Shown: positions 12,737-23,496 of the stretch, one piece after another
Numbering within the stretch: the stretch's first letter is position 1
Layout: every line of letters starts with the position of its first letter
Origin: Chondrosia reniformis
Taxonomy: Eukaryota > Porifera > Demospongiae > Chondrillida > Chondrillidae
Direction of reading: 5' to 3'
Assembly (NCBI GenBank): GCA_947172415.1
Contig: OX359195.1
Span: 8,053,001-8,117,000 of the forward strand
DNA length: 64,000 nucleotides
Notes under the pieces: model-generated
Told to the model about the DNA's origin: nothing
Database searches by the model: none
Seen by the model: the letters and a program-made list of their open reading frames with translations, nothing else
Program-made: the position numbers and the translations under genes

Positions 12737-15106
12737 TTAATCTTTCTTTGTCCTACTGAGATCAGCCTCTCGCCATGCATCATTCCACAGCTTTCCCGAG
12801 ACCTTGAGAGATCTATTGGAATAATTGATTATAAAGTCACCTGTAGCAAAAATAATACCATCATTATCGGATAAGACAAACCTTGGTACATCGGCAAATG
12901 CAGTAAACACTGGTTTATTTTGATAGGTCAAGTTGTGTTTTTTGCAGAATCTCTTCACATAAGGAGCAGCCTTCCAAAAGTTGTGTCTCGGCATTGTAGG
13001 AAATAAACTAAGAAAAATATATAAATGGTAAATTGACCAAGTGATGCAACTATTCAGATGTGACAAGCAAGTACCAATAGCCCACTTACTGGTGCTCTAT
13101 CTGAAAGTTTAAGTGACCCAAGAACCAGTCTGCCAGGAATGATTGGTGAGCATTGCAGGTAGCAATCAGCTATACACAAGAAGGAACCACGAGCAATCTA
13201 ACACACATTTCCTATATGCTACATCTATTCTACAGTAAAGGCCTATAGAGAACTAAACCTAGTGAGAGCTTTGGATGAGGATACAAGAATTTCTCTTTAT
13301 TCTGTTCCACTGCTTTACTGGGCTTGGTTTCTGTGTATACACACCCATGATATGCATGATAAATATTGTGTGTTTCCAAGTGACACATAAACACTAGAAA
13401 TGCAACAGTGAAATAGCTAAAAGGACAGAGGAAGGAATGTACTTCACCCAGCAGCAAAATACTGCAGCTAACTGTACCTGTTGAGACACCCAGTCTCTTC
13501 TCTTGTCCAGGTCAATGTTCATTGGAACATGGCTAATCTGTGTTGACCAGACAAACCAGTGACTCTCAATAACTCTACAGCAGCCAAACACAGAGAACAA
13601 GTCAAGATAACCATTCACAGTCACTCATAACTGATCGCTGAGGGTGTAGATTTACCTGATGAGAAAGTAGAAATAAAAGGATGGCCAAAACCCTCCAAGC
13701 AGTGGAGCAAATTGGAAGTGGAATCTCAAATAAAATGACAGAGTTGTAAACAATTCCTGAGGAGAGGCAGAAAGGAATATATATCATTTAAATGACAATT
13801 ATCTTGAAGGTTGCTTAGCGTACCATCCATTTCTTGTTACGTAAGATATAGTAGACAATCTCAAAGTGGAAATAAATTGGAAGCAACAGGGGTGGTCCAA
13901 CTGAAGAGGTAAAATGGGAGATGTTTGATCAGTGGAAAGCAAGCTGCTGTATTTGGTTACACTTACGAATGTAGAAATATTTGTGCTGCCAGTGATAGGG
14001 AAGTTTTCCCCACTTCTTTTTGCCCCACTTTACGGGAATAACATCACCCAATAGGAATACGTATGGAATGGTAATGTCTGGATCCTTTAAATACTGTAAA
14101 GGTAGATAGGGATAAAAAGAATTAAAAAATGGATACATGAATTGGTGGGTAGGTGGATGGATTGTTAAGTGGATGGATAGATGGGTTGATAGAGAGATGG
14201 ACAGATGGAATGGTGGGTGAATAAAAGTGGTGGACTATAGGGCTGGAATTGCTTCTTACAACATTAGGTTTGGCATGATGCTGGAAGTGGCGTGTATTCC
14301 ACCAATAAGCTGATGCCCCTTTCATCACATTTACAATGAAGTAGTGTATGGTGTGGTTCCACTTGGAAGACTGGCAGACTGAAAGATGGCCGAAGTCGTG
14401 CTGCAACCAGCCACCCTGGGCCTGGGCTGCAGAGGCCAGAAGGAGTGCGACTGTCCATGGGAGCCAGCCTGTTCCAAAGTACCAGAGGAAAAACACAGCC
14501 AGTGCCTCCATGACAATTAGGTGGACAAAGTGAGCCAAGTAGAAGAGAACATTTGTTCGGAATAGTCCCTACATGATATGGACAGGGTCAAAACAAGTTA
14601 TCTGTTGTAAACAAGTTTTGCATTGTTATTAGAATGCAGGACCAGAGCATTGCCACTGGCTATTAATTCTACCTTGAGCTCCAACTCTTTTCTTAATTCA
14701 AGGAAATCTTCAATAACTTCAGGTTGCTAGAAAAATAAACAAATTTCACGTTAAACTTGGCACAACTTATTCAGCTATCGCGTGAATTACATACTTTGGA
14801 CTCATCTTCAACTATTCGTCCAATCTTATACACTTTCATGTATCTTTGAACCAGTTCCTTTTGGTTGTGGAAGCTCTCATAAGCGATCGTCGCATCTTCC
14901 CCTCCATAGTGCTGCAGGACTTTGGGACCTCCTGGATGCTTCTTGCTCCATGCGGTAACGTTGAAGACATCGCCATGTATTGTGATCCACAAGTCATCTG
15001 GTTTCTTATGCTTCGACACTTCTTCCCTCGTTAGACACTGTACTGATTTGGAGTTTATTTCTTTGTCAGAACAACCAGGATCTTCCTCAGGTACGCGTGG
15101 TGCCAT
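12737..15106 (-). CDS. Cytochrome b5-fused front-end fatty acid desaturase (FADS-like)
   Basis: Membrane desaturase that inserts double bases near the carboxyl end of acyl chains (delta-5/6 type, FADS1/FADS2 relatives) using cytochrome b5 electrons; that is, it introduces double bonds in long-chain fatty acids. Exons: 14795-15106, 14673-14726, 14260-14568, 13967-14093, 13824-13900, 13656-13756, 13478-13574, 13090-13169, 12882-13007, 12737-12812. Phases close exactly, giving 452 residues, the usual family length. The N-terminal cytochrome b5 domain has the haem motif HPGG ([17 protein letters not shown]). Three histidine boxes are visible: QHDFGH, HFQHH and the front-end-specific QIEHH, the last split by an intron. 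The C-terminus SGKLWNDAW resembles the vertebrate end. Substrate and regiospecificity cannot be read from sequence. It is divergent from SH3BP5 across 162 bp. Confidence 0.94.
13192..13325 (+). repeat. Interspersed repeat copy (desaturase intron)
   Basis: Full-length looking member: CTACATCTATTCTACAGTAA, GCCTATAGAGAACTAAACC, GTGAGAGCTTTGGATGAGG, then TTCTCTTTATTCTGTTCC. Confidence 0.78.
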
Positions 15107-15268
15107 GTCTCGTACGATTTTCCGGGCCCTTGACCTTTACGCCCGTTATGCATATGAGCCCCGCCCACCTCACCCGATGGGCTGGCTGGCAGAGGTCATT
15201 TGAACTGTAACCGCCCATGATTATAATATAACACAACTCTGCTTCTGTATTATTTATATGACTTCAAG
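15107..15268. promoter_or_regulatory. Presumed bidirectional promoter, desaturase / SH3BP5
   Basis: 162 bp between the divergent start codons of the desaturase and the SH3BP5-like gene. Locally GC-rich on the desaturase side (GCCCCGCCCACC, a GC-box-like motif near 15160). Role inferred from position. Confidence 0.5.
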
Positions 15269-18200
15269 ATGGCGGAATCCCTAGAAGAGCAAAACAATTT
15301 ACCAGAGAAAACCGACCCCAAAGAAGATGAAGATGGTATAGCGAGTGAAAAATCCGTCGAAATGACAAAAAGCGCCCAGGTACGGTCCATTAGTGTGTAG
15401 TCATTACAACTAATCTGAGGTAGGACGTAACAGTCGCTAAAATAGTGGTGAATTGAAAACATTTGATTTCTATAAATATTGAAGTACTACGACGAGTCGC
15501 CAAATAATACGCTAAACCTAAAACTTTGTATGCTATTATTAGACGTAAGAAACTTCTAGAAACACGATAATAGTCTGTGTTAGACTGGGAGGTGGTGATG
15601 TAAGAGAGGAAGTCTACTACAGTCCACTAATTGTAGTGTATTAATGAATGAATGGCGCCTACACAAGCAGTTCTCATTGGATGATGATGTTCTTATTCAG
15701 CGCTATCCTTTAGCTAGTATTGTTAGGGACCCACCTGTTGTGTTAAAATTGAAAATATAAATGTAAATATCTGATATGCATGTTTGTTTCTTCTAGTTTT
15801 TGCTTATTCTTGCATATCTGTGTTTTGTTTTCTGATTCCAATTTTTCAGATTGAAATGGAAACAATGAACACCACAGCCTATTGCGTCAATGAGCTCAGC
15901 AAGGCCCTTGACATGGAAAGGAAGCGCTATCAGTCCTACTTGGCCAGAGTGGTGCAGACGGTGGAGAAGAGGCGTAAGGAGTGCCAGAGACAGTTGGAAA
16001 GATCAGAGCCCTTCTTCAAGGTCTTGAAGGAAGTCAGAGAGTTGCAGTTCAGGTCTAGAACAGCAGCTGCCAGATACGAGGCAGCTTCCCAGAAGCACCA
16101 CGCGGCCAAGATGAAGGTGGCTATGGCTGAGAGGCAGCTGGAGGAGAGACTGCAGTGTGGTGAGAGTGGCAACCCTGTCCTCGACGAGGCCTGGCAGGAA
16201 ACGCTGGCTAACGGGGTGGAACAGGTTAGTTGTGAAGTAGCAGACACATTGTATATTCATCTGGCTGTGTATACAGAACCACTGTATGACCCAGTGGAGC
16301 AGAAGAGTAAAGAGAAGACTCTTGTATCCTCATCCAAAGCTCTCACTAGATTTGGTTACCTATAGGCCTTTTACTGTAGAATAGATGTAGTTTGTGGGGA
16401 AATGGTGTTTTAGATGATGTCTGGTATTAAGTGAAAATCCTGTAGAATAGATGTAGTTTGTGGGGAAATGGTGTTTTAGATGATGTCTGGTATTAAGTGA
16501 AAATCCTGTAGAATAGATGTAGTTTGTGGGGAAATGGTGTTTTAGATGATGTCTGGTATTAAGTGAAAATCCTGTTTAGTCAATTATGAATTGTATAAAA
16601 TCAAACTACAGTAGTATATAGCACACATAATTTGGAACTTTGTTGCTTATGAATGAATGAATGCTCATGTTGGCTCATTGTCAGGTGCGTTTGCCTTCTT
16701 CTCTGTGATCCTAGGTGAATGAAACAGAGAAGACTAAGCGGGAGCATGAGGGAGAGCACCTCAGACTGACAGAAATGCTGGCAGTTGTTGTGGAGAGGTG
16801 TCACATTTTGGAGAAGAAGAACAGAAAGGATATCAAAAAAGCTAAGTGAGTCCTCATGTACAGTGAGTCCTCGTGTACAGTGAGTCATCGTGTACAGTGA
16901 GTCATCGTGTACAGTGAGTCCTTATGTACAGTGAGTCATCGTGTACAGTGAGTCCTCGTGTACAGTGAGTCCTCGTGTACAGTGAGTCATTGTGTACAGT
17001 GAGTCATCGTGTACAGTGAGTCCTCGTGTACAGTGAGTCATCGTGTACAGTGAGTCATCGTGTACAGTGAGTCATCGTGTACAGTGAGTCCTTATGTACA
17101 GTGAGTCATTGTGTACAGTGAGTCCTCGTGTACAGTGAGTCATCGTGTACAGTGAGTCCTTATGTACAGTGAGTCATCATGTACAGTGAGTCCTTATGTA
17201 CAGTGAGTCCTCGTGTACAGTAGGTCCATAGTAAGCCCTTATATGCAGTTATATATATATGAGAGGTACAGTACATGTGTGATTTTATATACGTACGTAC
17301 TGTATAGCTTAGGTGAGTTCTGTATTTAATTTTTTGTTAAATGTTATATTTCTCCCCATTCTAGTGCATTTTACATGGAGAATAACATGTACAAGCAAAA
17401 GATTAAAGTAAGATGAATAATAGAAATCATTCCGTTATGATATCAAGTTTCAGATCAAGTTATTGGTTCTAATCTCATTGTGAAATCTAAACTACTTTAT
17501 CCTCATGAAAACACTTGCATGTGAACGCAGTTGTAGATTGTTACTTGTGATTGCCATTATATCTGGTAGAGGTGCAGATATGTTTCCTTATAAGGTATGG
17601 TGGTAAACCTATATTGTATGTACCTATAGGAAATGAGATTGGAGATCGGAAGGCTAGAGGGAGATCTGATCACTGCAAGGAAGAAGTACGAAGGTGCTCT
17701 CAAGTCCCTGGAGGTGATTAGCAATACAATTCACATGAAGAGACAAACAAACGATGTCCGAAAGAGAACTCTCACTGAAGAAGTGCGAGATCTTGAGACT
17801 GAGGCAAAGATGGTAGGAATAGACTGTGTGGATGGGACCTCGGGGGACGAGTACGACTACTCTTCTTATGATCCCCCATTTGGAGAGGGGGACAGTTTAG
17901 AGAGCAGCGAGACAAGCTCTATTCATCCTGATGCTGAGGACAGTGCTCAACAATCCGACCCCCTGGAGATGAAGCAACTACAGAAACAGTTGCATAAGAT
18001 TGAAACATCTCAGCAAAGTCCCATGCCTGAAACTGATGGATGTGATGCAACCCATTTGGAGGATGTTGATAGTGCAACCACAAGTGTTTTAGAAGCACTT
18101 CAGCAAGAACATACTGTTGGACCAGGTGACCCCCAAGTCAATCCACATGACCCAACTGGTGAGGTGACACCGGAATCAGAAGATACTGTAGAGCCAGAAC

Positions 18201-18754
18201 AAACAGCACCAGAGAGCAGGACCTCCAAGTTGGTAGAACCGAGACCTCCTTCACCCTCCCTGCACGAATCTGAGCCTTTAGAAGAGAATGAGTCGGGACG
18301 CTCTTTAGAAGAGAATGAGTTGGGACGCTCTTTAGAAGAGAATGGGTCTGGACACTCTTTAGAAGAGAATGGGTCGGGACGTACTTTAGAAGAGAATGAG
18401 TTGGGACGCTCTTTAGAAGAGAATGAGTTGGGATGCTCTTTAGAAGAGAATGAGTTGGGATGCTCTTTAGAAGAGAATGAGTTGGGATGCTCTTTAGAAG
18501 AGAATGAGTTGGGATGCTCTTTAGAAGAGAATGAGTTGGGACGCTCTTTAGAAGAGAATGAGTTGGTTGACAGAGGGTTGATCTTGGTGAATGGGACTGA
18601 AGAAGATGGTGAAGGAAACACAGTCCCAGTACCAAACAGTTCAAATGAAGGCAATACTGACAGTGCAGCAGGAGAGATTTCCAAAGGGGAATACTCTGTG
18701 ACTGGGCCAACTGGAGAGTCTGAACTGAACAATGTTGTCAATAGCACATTTTAA
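15269..18754 (+). CDS. SH3BP5: SH3BP5-like coiled-coil Rab11 GEF
   Basis: Exons 15269-15379, 15850-16224, 16715-16845, 17365-17407, 17630-18754. Phases are consistent and give 594 residues. Residues about 38-260 match the SH3BP5 (SAB)/SH3BP5L coiled-coil domain, which acts as a guanine-nucleotide exchange factor for Rab11 in recycling-endosome traffic. Recognisable parts are LDEAWQETLANGVEQVNE, KKANAFYMENNMYKQK and KKYEGALKSLEVIS. The C-terminal half is acidic and low in complexity. It contains about eleven tandem 9-residue repeats of the LEENELGRS type (18279-18565), which vertebrate homologues lack as far as I recall. The donor of exon 3 is the first unit of a long GTGAGT-containing minisatellite. 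SH3BP5 versus SH3BP5L cannot be separated here. Confidence 0.92.
16288..16425 (-). repeat. Interspersed repeat copy, inverted (SH3BP5 intron)
   Basis: Reverse complement of the family: GACTCTTGTATCCTCATCC, AAGCTCTCACTAGATTTGG, CCTATAGGCCTTTTACTGTA, AATGGTGTTTTAGAT. Confidence 0.78.
16376..16573. repeat. 66-bp unit repeated three times
   Basis: Three near-perfect 66-bp copies begin at 16376, 16442 and 16508, each with GTAGAATAGATGTAG. The first overlaps the end of an interspersed repeat copy (16290-16425), so part of that element was tandemly duplicated in the SH3BP5 intron. Confidence 0.9.
16846..17222 (+). repeat. 17-bp minisatellite made of repeated 5' splice sites
   Basis: About 22 copies of a 17-bp unit GTGAGTCATCGTGTACA (variants CCTCG, CCTTA) start exactly at the first intron base after SH3BP5 exon 3. 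Nearly every unit presents ACA followed by GTGAGT, a good donor consensus. Confidence 0.95.
18279..18567 (+). repeat. SH3BP5: Coding 27-bp minisatellite in SH3BP5
   Basis: About eleven in-frame copies of a 27-bp unit encode LEENELGRS/LEENELGCS. DNA identity between copies is very high, with single-base changes giving R/C and L/S/G substitutions. This implies recent expansion or homogenisation. Copy number may vary between individuals. Confidence 0.95.
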
Positions 18755-18926
18755 CTATGTATACATGTATTTGTTATGTATTGTTTGTGTATGTACGATG
18801 TGTTTGACCTTCTCTGTTGATGTGTTTATTCATTGTATAATTATTTATTGACATACAGTTTTATTAACCAGAGAGATCTGAAAATACAGATGATTGTGGT
18901 TATTCTTTATCATTCTCATTATAAAA

Positions 18927-21900
18927 ATGGCCGTACTAGCAAGAACAGAGCTATCAGCTATGGGTTTGAGAATATTGCAGAACTTGAGGCTAAAACCAAG
19001 ACAGGCATTCTTTAAATCAAGCAGCAATTTAAATGAGGGTACATACATATGTACATATATATATATATGTACATTGCTACAAACTTGCACTCCGTTTTTA
19101 TTGTTTAAAAATGTAGTTTTAATGAGCAAACAGTTTGTGGTACATCCGGAAGTGAAGGAGGCACTCCATGGTCATCAACCTATTGTTGCCTTGGAAACAG
19201 CTATTGTTACCCATGGGATGCCCCACCCACATAATTATGAGTAAACAATATAATAAACAGCACAATATGCAGTCACATGTACTGCATTGATTAGAGGCCT
19301 CCTGCTGTGTAGAGTAGCTAAATCAGTGGAGGATATAGTCAGAAGAAATGGGGCAGTCCCTGCTACAATTGGATTGGTGGATGGTTGCATTCATGTAGGG
19401 TTATCTTCATTGGAGTTGCAACAGCTTGCTGATCCTGATGTAAGGAAAGTAAAGGTCTCCAGAAGGGATTTCCCCTTTGCCCTCAGTCAGGTAGAGGATA
19501 TGTCATTAAAAGCTTTTTGCAGTTGTTCATCTTGTCGGCCATGTTTGTAGGGTCTGTCTGGTGGGACCACTGTAGCAGGTTCCATAATGGTGGCACACAA
19601 GTGTGCCATACCTATGTTTGTCACTGGAGGCATTGGAGGAGTGCACAGGGGAGGAGAGACTAGTGAGGAGTGCACAGGGGAGGAGAGACTAGTGAGGAGT
19701 GCACAGGGGAGGAGAGACTAGTGAGGGGTGAACAGGGGAGGAGAGACTAGTGAGGAGTGCACAGGGGAGGAGAGACTAGTGAGGGGTGCACAGGGGAGGA
19801 GAGACTAGTGAGGGGTGCACAGGGGAGGAGAGACTAGTGAGGAGTGCACAGGGGAGGAGAGACTAGTGAGGGGTGCACAGGGGAGGAGAGACTAGTGAGG
19901 AGTGCACAGGGGAGGAGAGACTAGTGAGGGGTGCACAGGGGAGGAGAGACTAGTGAGGAGTGCACAGGGGAGGAGAGACTAGTGAGGGGTGCACAGGGGA
20001 GGAGAGACTAGTGAGGGGTGCACAGGGGAGGAGAGACTAGTGAGGGGTGCACAGGGGAGGAGAGACTATATAGAGAGAAGATGAACAGCGTATAGTGTAT
20101 GATGAGCTCTAGTAATAGGTTTGTAATGTTGTGGCTAGTAGGGGTGTGGCTGGTAAGGGGTGTGGCTGGTAAGGGGTGTGGCTATGAAGGAGCTTGACTG
20201 AGTGTACATTTTATGCCTGCACAGGTATGGATGTGAGTGCTGACGTCATTGAACTAGGGCGTTCTCCAGTAGCTGTAGTTTGTGCCGGAGCAAAATCAAT
20301 TTTAGATATTGGTCGGACACTAGAGGTTCTGGAGACACAAGGAGTCGCTGTTGTTACCTTGGGAGAGAGTGCCGAGTTCCCAGCTTTCTTTACTCCCTTA
20401 AGTGGATACAAGGTGGTGTTGCTGCAAAACAGCTTGTTACATTAAGTCTTGTTCCTATTGTAGCTATTTGTCAGTACTTTTTGACTGTATTTTAAACTCT
20501 TCCTGTTAGTTGTTTTACTGTTTATTTGGTTTACTAATGGTCCCCCTCTCTCCTCCAGTCGCCATATTGTGTGTCCACTGTTGAGCAATGTGCTGAGCTT
20601 ATCCACCAAGCTAACTTATTGAGCAATGAAAGTGGTGTCCTTGTTGCTGTTCCAATTCCAGATCATGCTGCAAAATTGGGAATGGAAATTGAGGATGCAA
20701 TTCAGGAAGCACTTGTAGAGGCAAAGTTAATTCACCTCCGAAATCATTTTTCTGCTTTTCAAAGTTTCTCATTCCTTTAGTCATTCCAACATTCAAGGAA
20801 GAGATATAACTCCGTTTGTTTTGGAACAGGTGAATAAAAAAACTGAAGGAAAATCTCTTCAAGCAAGTATCCATCCACAGATCTGCTCACTAATCCATGT
20901 TATTTCAACTCGTTAGCTTCCTTAAACTCTTTTCAGACATTGCTCTAGTTCAAAATAATGCAGAGATTGGTAGTCAAATATCGGTTCTTTTGAACAACAT
21001 AAAAGGGGAACATGTCAGCAAGCATTATGATACTGTAGATCAAAGACAGTGGTATCCAATAGCAACAACCACATCAAAGAAGGGATCTCCTGTAAGAGAT
21101 CTGTCAATGTGTAGTCATTCTGCCCACCACCTGATCTGCATCCTATTCTACATATGATGATAGGTCGTAATAGGGTCCTCAATAGTGGATTTCACAGCAA
21201 AAACAACTAATAAGAAAATTTGGGTGAGTTTTCTCATATATAATTGGATGAGGCATTTTAAAGGTATATATATACAAGGGAACATTGTGACAAGCATTTA
21301 TGTATATGCATGTGTTAGTTTGGTTGTCTGGTCCAGTGGAGCAAAATAACTACCGTATTTGTCTGAATAGAAGCCCCGGTTTCTATTTTGTTCCAGTCAT
21401 TTTTGACCCGGCTTCTATTTGAGCCCGGCTTCTATGTGTTGGTATAGATATTCTCAGTGCACTCCACGGCCTTCAAATACGGTAAATTTGTCTTCTCATC
21501 CGAAACTGTAGAGGTTTATCTTATAGGTCATAGGTTATAGATGTATGAAAATGATTGCTCCTGGTCTTCCAGTGGTTACCTTGTATCAGCTACTAACATG
21601 AATCTATTGGGTGTACAAGTTACTGGTGTCTGGCTCTGCTTCCGTGCTAGCATGATGGTACTAATCCTGGCAGCTTGCGTACTACCCTAGGGGGGGTGGG
21701 TAGGAATCTGGCTGAGGGTCTGGCTAGGCTGGGAATGGATCCCATTTTTATCACAGCTGTTGGAAAAGATGAACACGGAGAAAGAATTATAAACAACTTT
21801 AAACAGCTTGGAATAGTTAGTTTTGTAGTCTCTGCTACTTACTGATTTTGTTTTATTGAGATATGTACCATTCACTGTCCATACCCATCCTATGTTACCA

Positions 21901-23496
21901 CGCCCATCTTATGCCACCACACCCATCTTATGCCACCACACCCATCTCATGCCACCACACCCATCTCATGCCACCACACCCATCTTATGCCACCACACCC
22001 ATCTCATGACACCACACCCATCTTATGCCACCACACCCATCTTATGCCACCACGCCCATCTTCTGCCACCTATTTTAAGGGTATGGGCGGGGTCCTAGTG
22101 GCTGATGACATCCCCACAGCTCAATACTGTGTGGTTCTGGATGGTACTGGTGAGATGTACTGTGGAATTGGTGACATGGAAATCAATAGCTTCATCACCC
22201 CAGAACTGATCCACCAGTCCAGAGAGGCAATAGAGAGAGCCCCTATCGTGTTGTTGGACGCTAATATTACTGGAGAAAGTATGAGGGCTCTCTGTGACTT
22301 GTGCCAGGAGACAAAGACTCCAAGTGAATGGACCTATGTATATATTGATAGGAACTATATATTGATATAGGACATATATATACATGTATGTTGATAGGAC
22401 GTATATATGTAGATGTATTGCTTCTTGGATGCAGTTTTACATGAGTCCACATGTGCTGAAAAGTGTGCTAAATTTGTCAAGTGGAACTTGCAAGACAGAA
22501 TGGCTTATTTGACTCCAAACTTTGCTGAACTGCTACATATCCATCTTGCTCTGACAGGAGAAGATTTGGAAGAAAAGAAAGACACTTCAGGTGGTGATGC
22601 ACCCTCCTCGTTGCTCATGCAGAGTGTGGCTTGTCAGAGAGATGTACATATAACTGTGTACTACATTGTCCTAATCTCCTAAATCTTGTTAAGTCTTTCC
22701 TGTTAAGTTATAAAAGTTATAATGTTGACTCAACCTCCATGAGACATAGCTATATTAATGTCCTCTTTATGCACATACTAGAACTTTCTAGAGAGGAAAA
22801 GATGGCCCTGAGTATGAAGTATCTTCCTGATGTACTAGCCCACTGTCCCTATGTTCTTGTCAAATTGGGTGTGGATGGTGTACTTCTGGGAAGAAGGGAT
22901 CCTCATAGTGGATCTGCTGTCTCCATCCATCACTATCCACCCGCCCCAGAGTGTCTCCTACCAGTGACTGTAGCAAGTGTAACAGGGGCTGGTGACAGGT
23001 GAGCGTGTGTAGGTGTTGGTGACAGGTGAGCGTGTGTAGGTGTTGGTGACAGGTGAGCGTGTGTAGGTGTTGGTGACAGGTGAGCGTGTGTAGGTGTTGG
23101 TGACAGGTGAGCGTGTGTAGGTGTTGGTGACAGGTGAGCGTGTGTAGGTGTTGGTGACAGGTGAGCGTGTGTAGGTGTTGGTGACAGGTGAGCATGTGTA
23201 GGTGTTGGTGACAGATGAGTGTATAGATCAGATTTGTGTGTATGATGACTTCGAGGCCAACAAATACATCTTCATTGTGTTTCAATATCCACCTCTCTTA
23301 CTGCAGCTTTGTGTGTGGCTTTGTTTCTTCACTGGTCAGTGAGTATTCAGTGGATTTAGCAGTAAAAACAGGTTTAAGATGTGCCCATTTGTCACTGCAA
23401 TCAAATATGGCTATTTCAGATCAAATCAACCCAGCTTTGATTCACCAATCACATCCAACTATTTGGAAATCATTGAATTCTGTTAGATTAGTTTGA
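18927..23496 (+). CDS. Bifunctional pseudouridine-5'-phosphate glycosidase / PfkB-family kinase
   Basis: Fusion of PsuG-type glycosidase (cleaves pseudouridine 5'-phosphate to uracil and ribose 5-phosphate) and a PfkB sugar kinase of the pseudouridine kinase type, so one protein could carry out pseudouridine catabolism. Exons: 18927-19038, 19117-19240, 19313-19490, 19551-19662, 20225-20412, 20559-20725, 20802-20866, 20937-21091, 21164-21223, 21651-21815, 22080-22323, 22435-22623, 22782-22998, 23307-23496. Phases close to 721 residues. PsuG signatures: [46 protein letters not shown] and [10 protein letters not shown], with the catalytic Glu, Asp and Lys positions. PfkB signatures: [28 protein letters not shown] and C-terminal GAGDSF with the base Asp. 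The basic, acid-free first 30 residues could be a mitochondrial targeting signal (inference). Two donors lie inside minisatellites. It follows SH3BP5 on the same strand after 172 bp. Confidence 0.93.
19638..20067 (+). repeat. 29-bp minisatellite duplicating an exon end and its donor
   Basis: About 15 copies of a 29-bp unit (GTGAGGAGTGCACAGGGG then AGGAGAGACTA). The first copy overlaps the last 25 coding bases of glycosidase exon 4, encoding GVHRGGET, and the donor CTA/GTGAGG at 19662/19663. Each later copy therefore re-presents the exon end plus a donor. The last copy has lost the donor (ACTATATAG). Confidence 0.93.
21351..21484. mobile_element. MITE-like element, 134 bp
   Basis: Inverted termini TACCGTATTTG and CAAATACGGTA bound a 134-bp segment with internal repeats of the type GGCTTCTAT in the intron between kinase exons 9 and 10. 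No coding capacity. The size and termini fit a non-autonomous DNA transposon. No target-site duplication was established. Confidence 0.7.
21878..22068. repeat. Intronic 19-bp minisatellite
   Basis: About ten copies of ACACCCATCTTATGCCACC, ending just before the acceptor of the kinase exon that starts at 22080. Three-frame-open translation of this array is spurious. Confidence 0.92.
22991..23217 (+). repeat. 27-bp minisatellite duplicating the kinase exon end and donor
   Basis: About eight copies of a 27-bp unit: GTGAGCGTGTGTAGGTGTT followed by GGTGACAG. The first GGTGACAG is the exon end that encodes Gly-Asp and part of Ser in the catalytic GAGDS motif, and GTGAGC is the real donor. Use of any later donor would read into an immediate TGA (AGG TGA). 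Confidence 0.94.

Noticed and set aside
18100-18747. Minus-strand ORFs with NSFSSKEHP repeats
   Set aside because: Antisense shadow of the SH3BP5 coding minisatellite.
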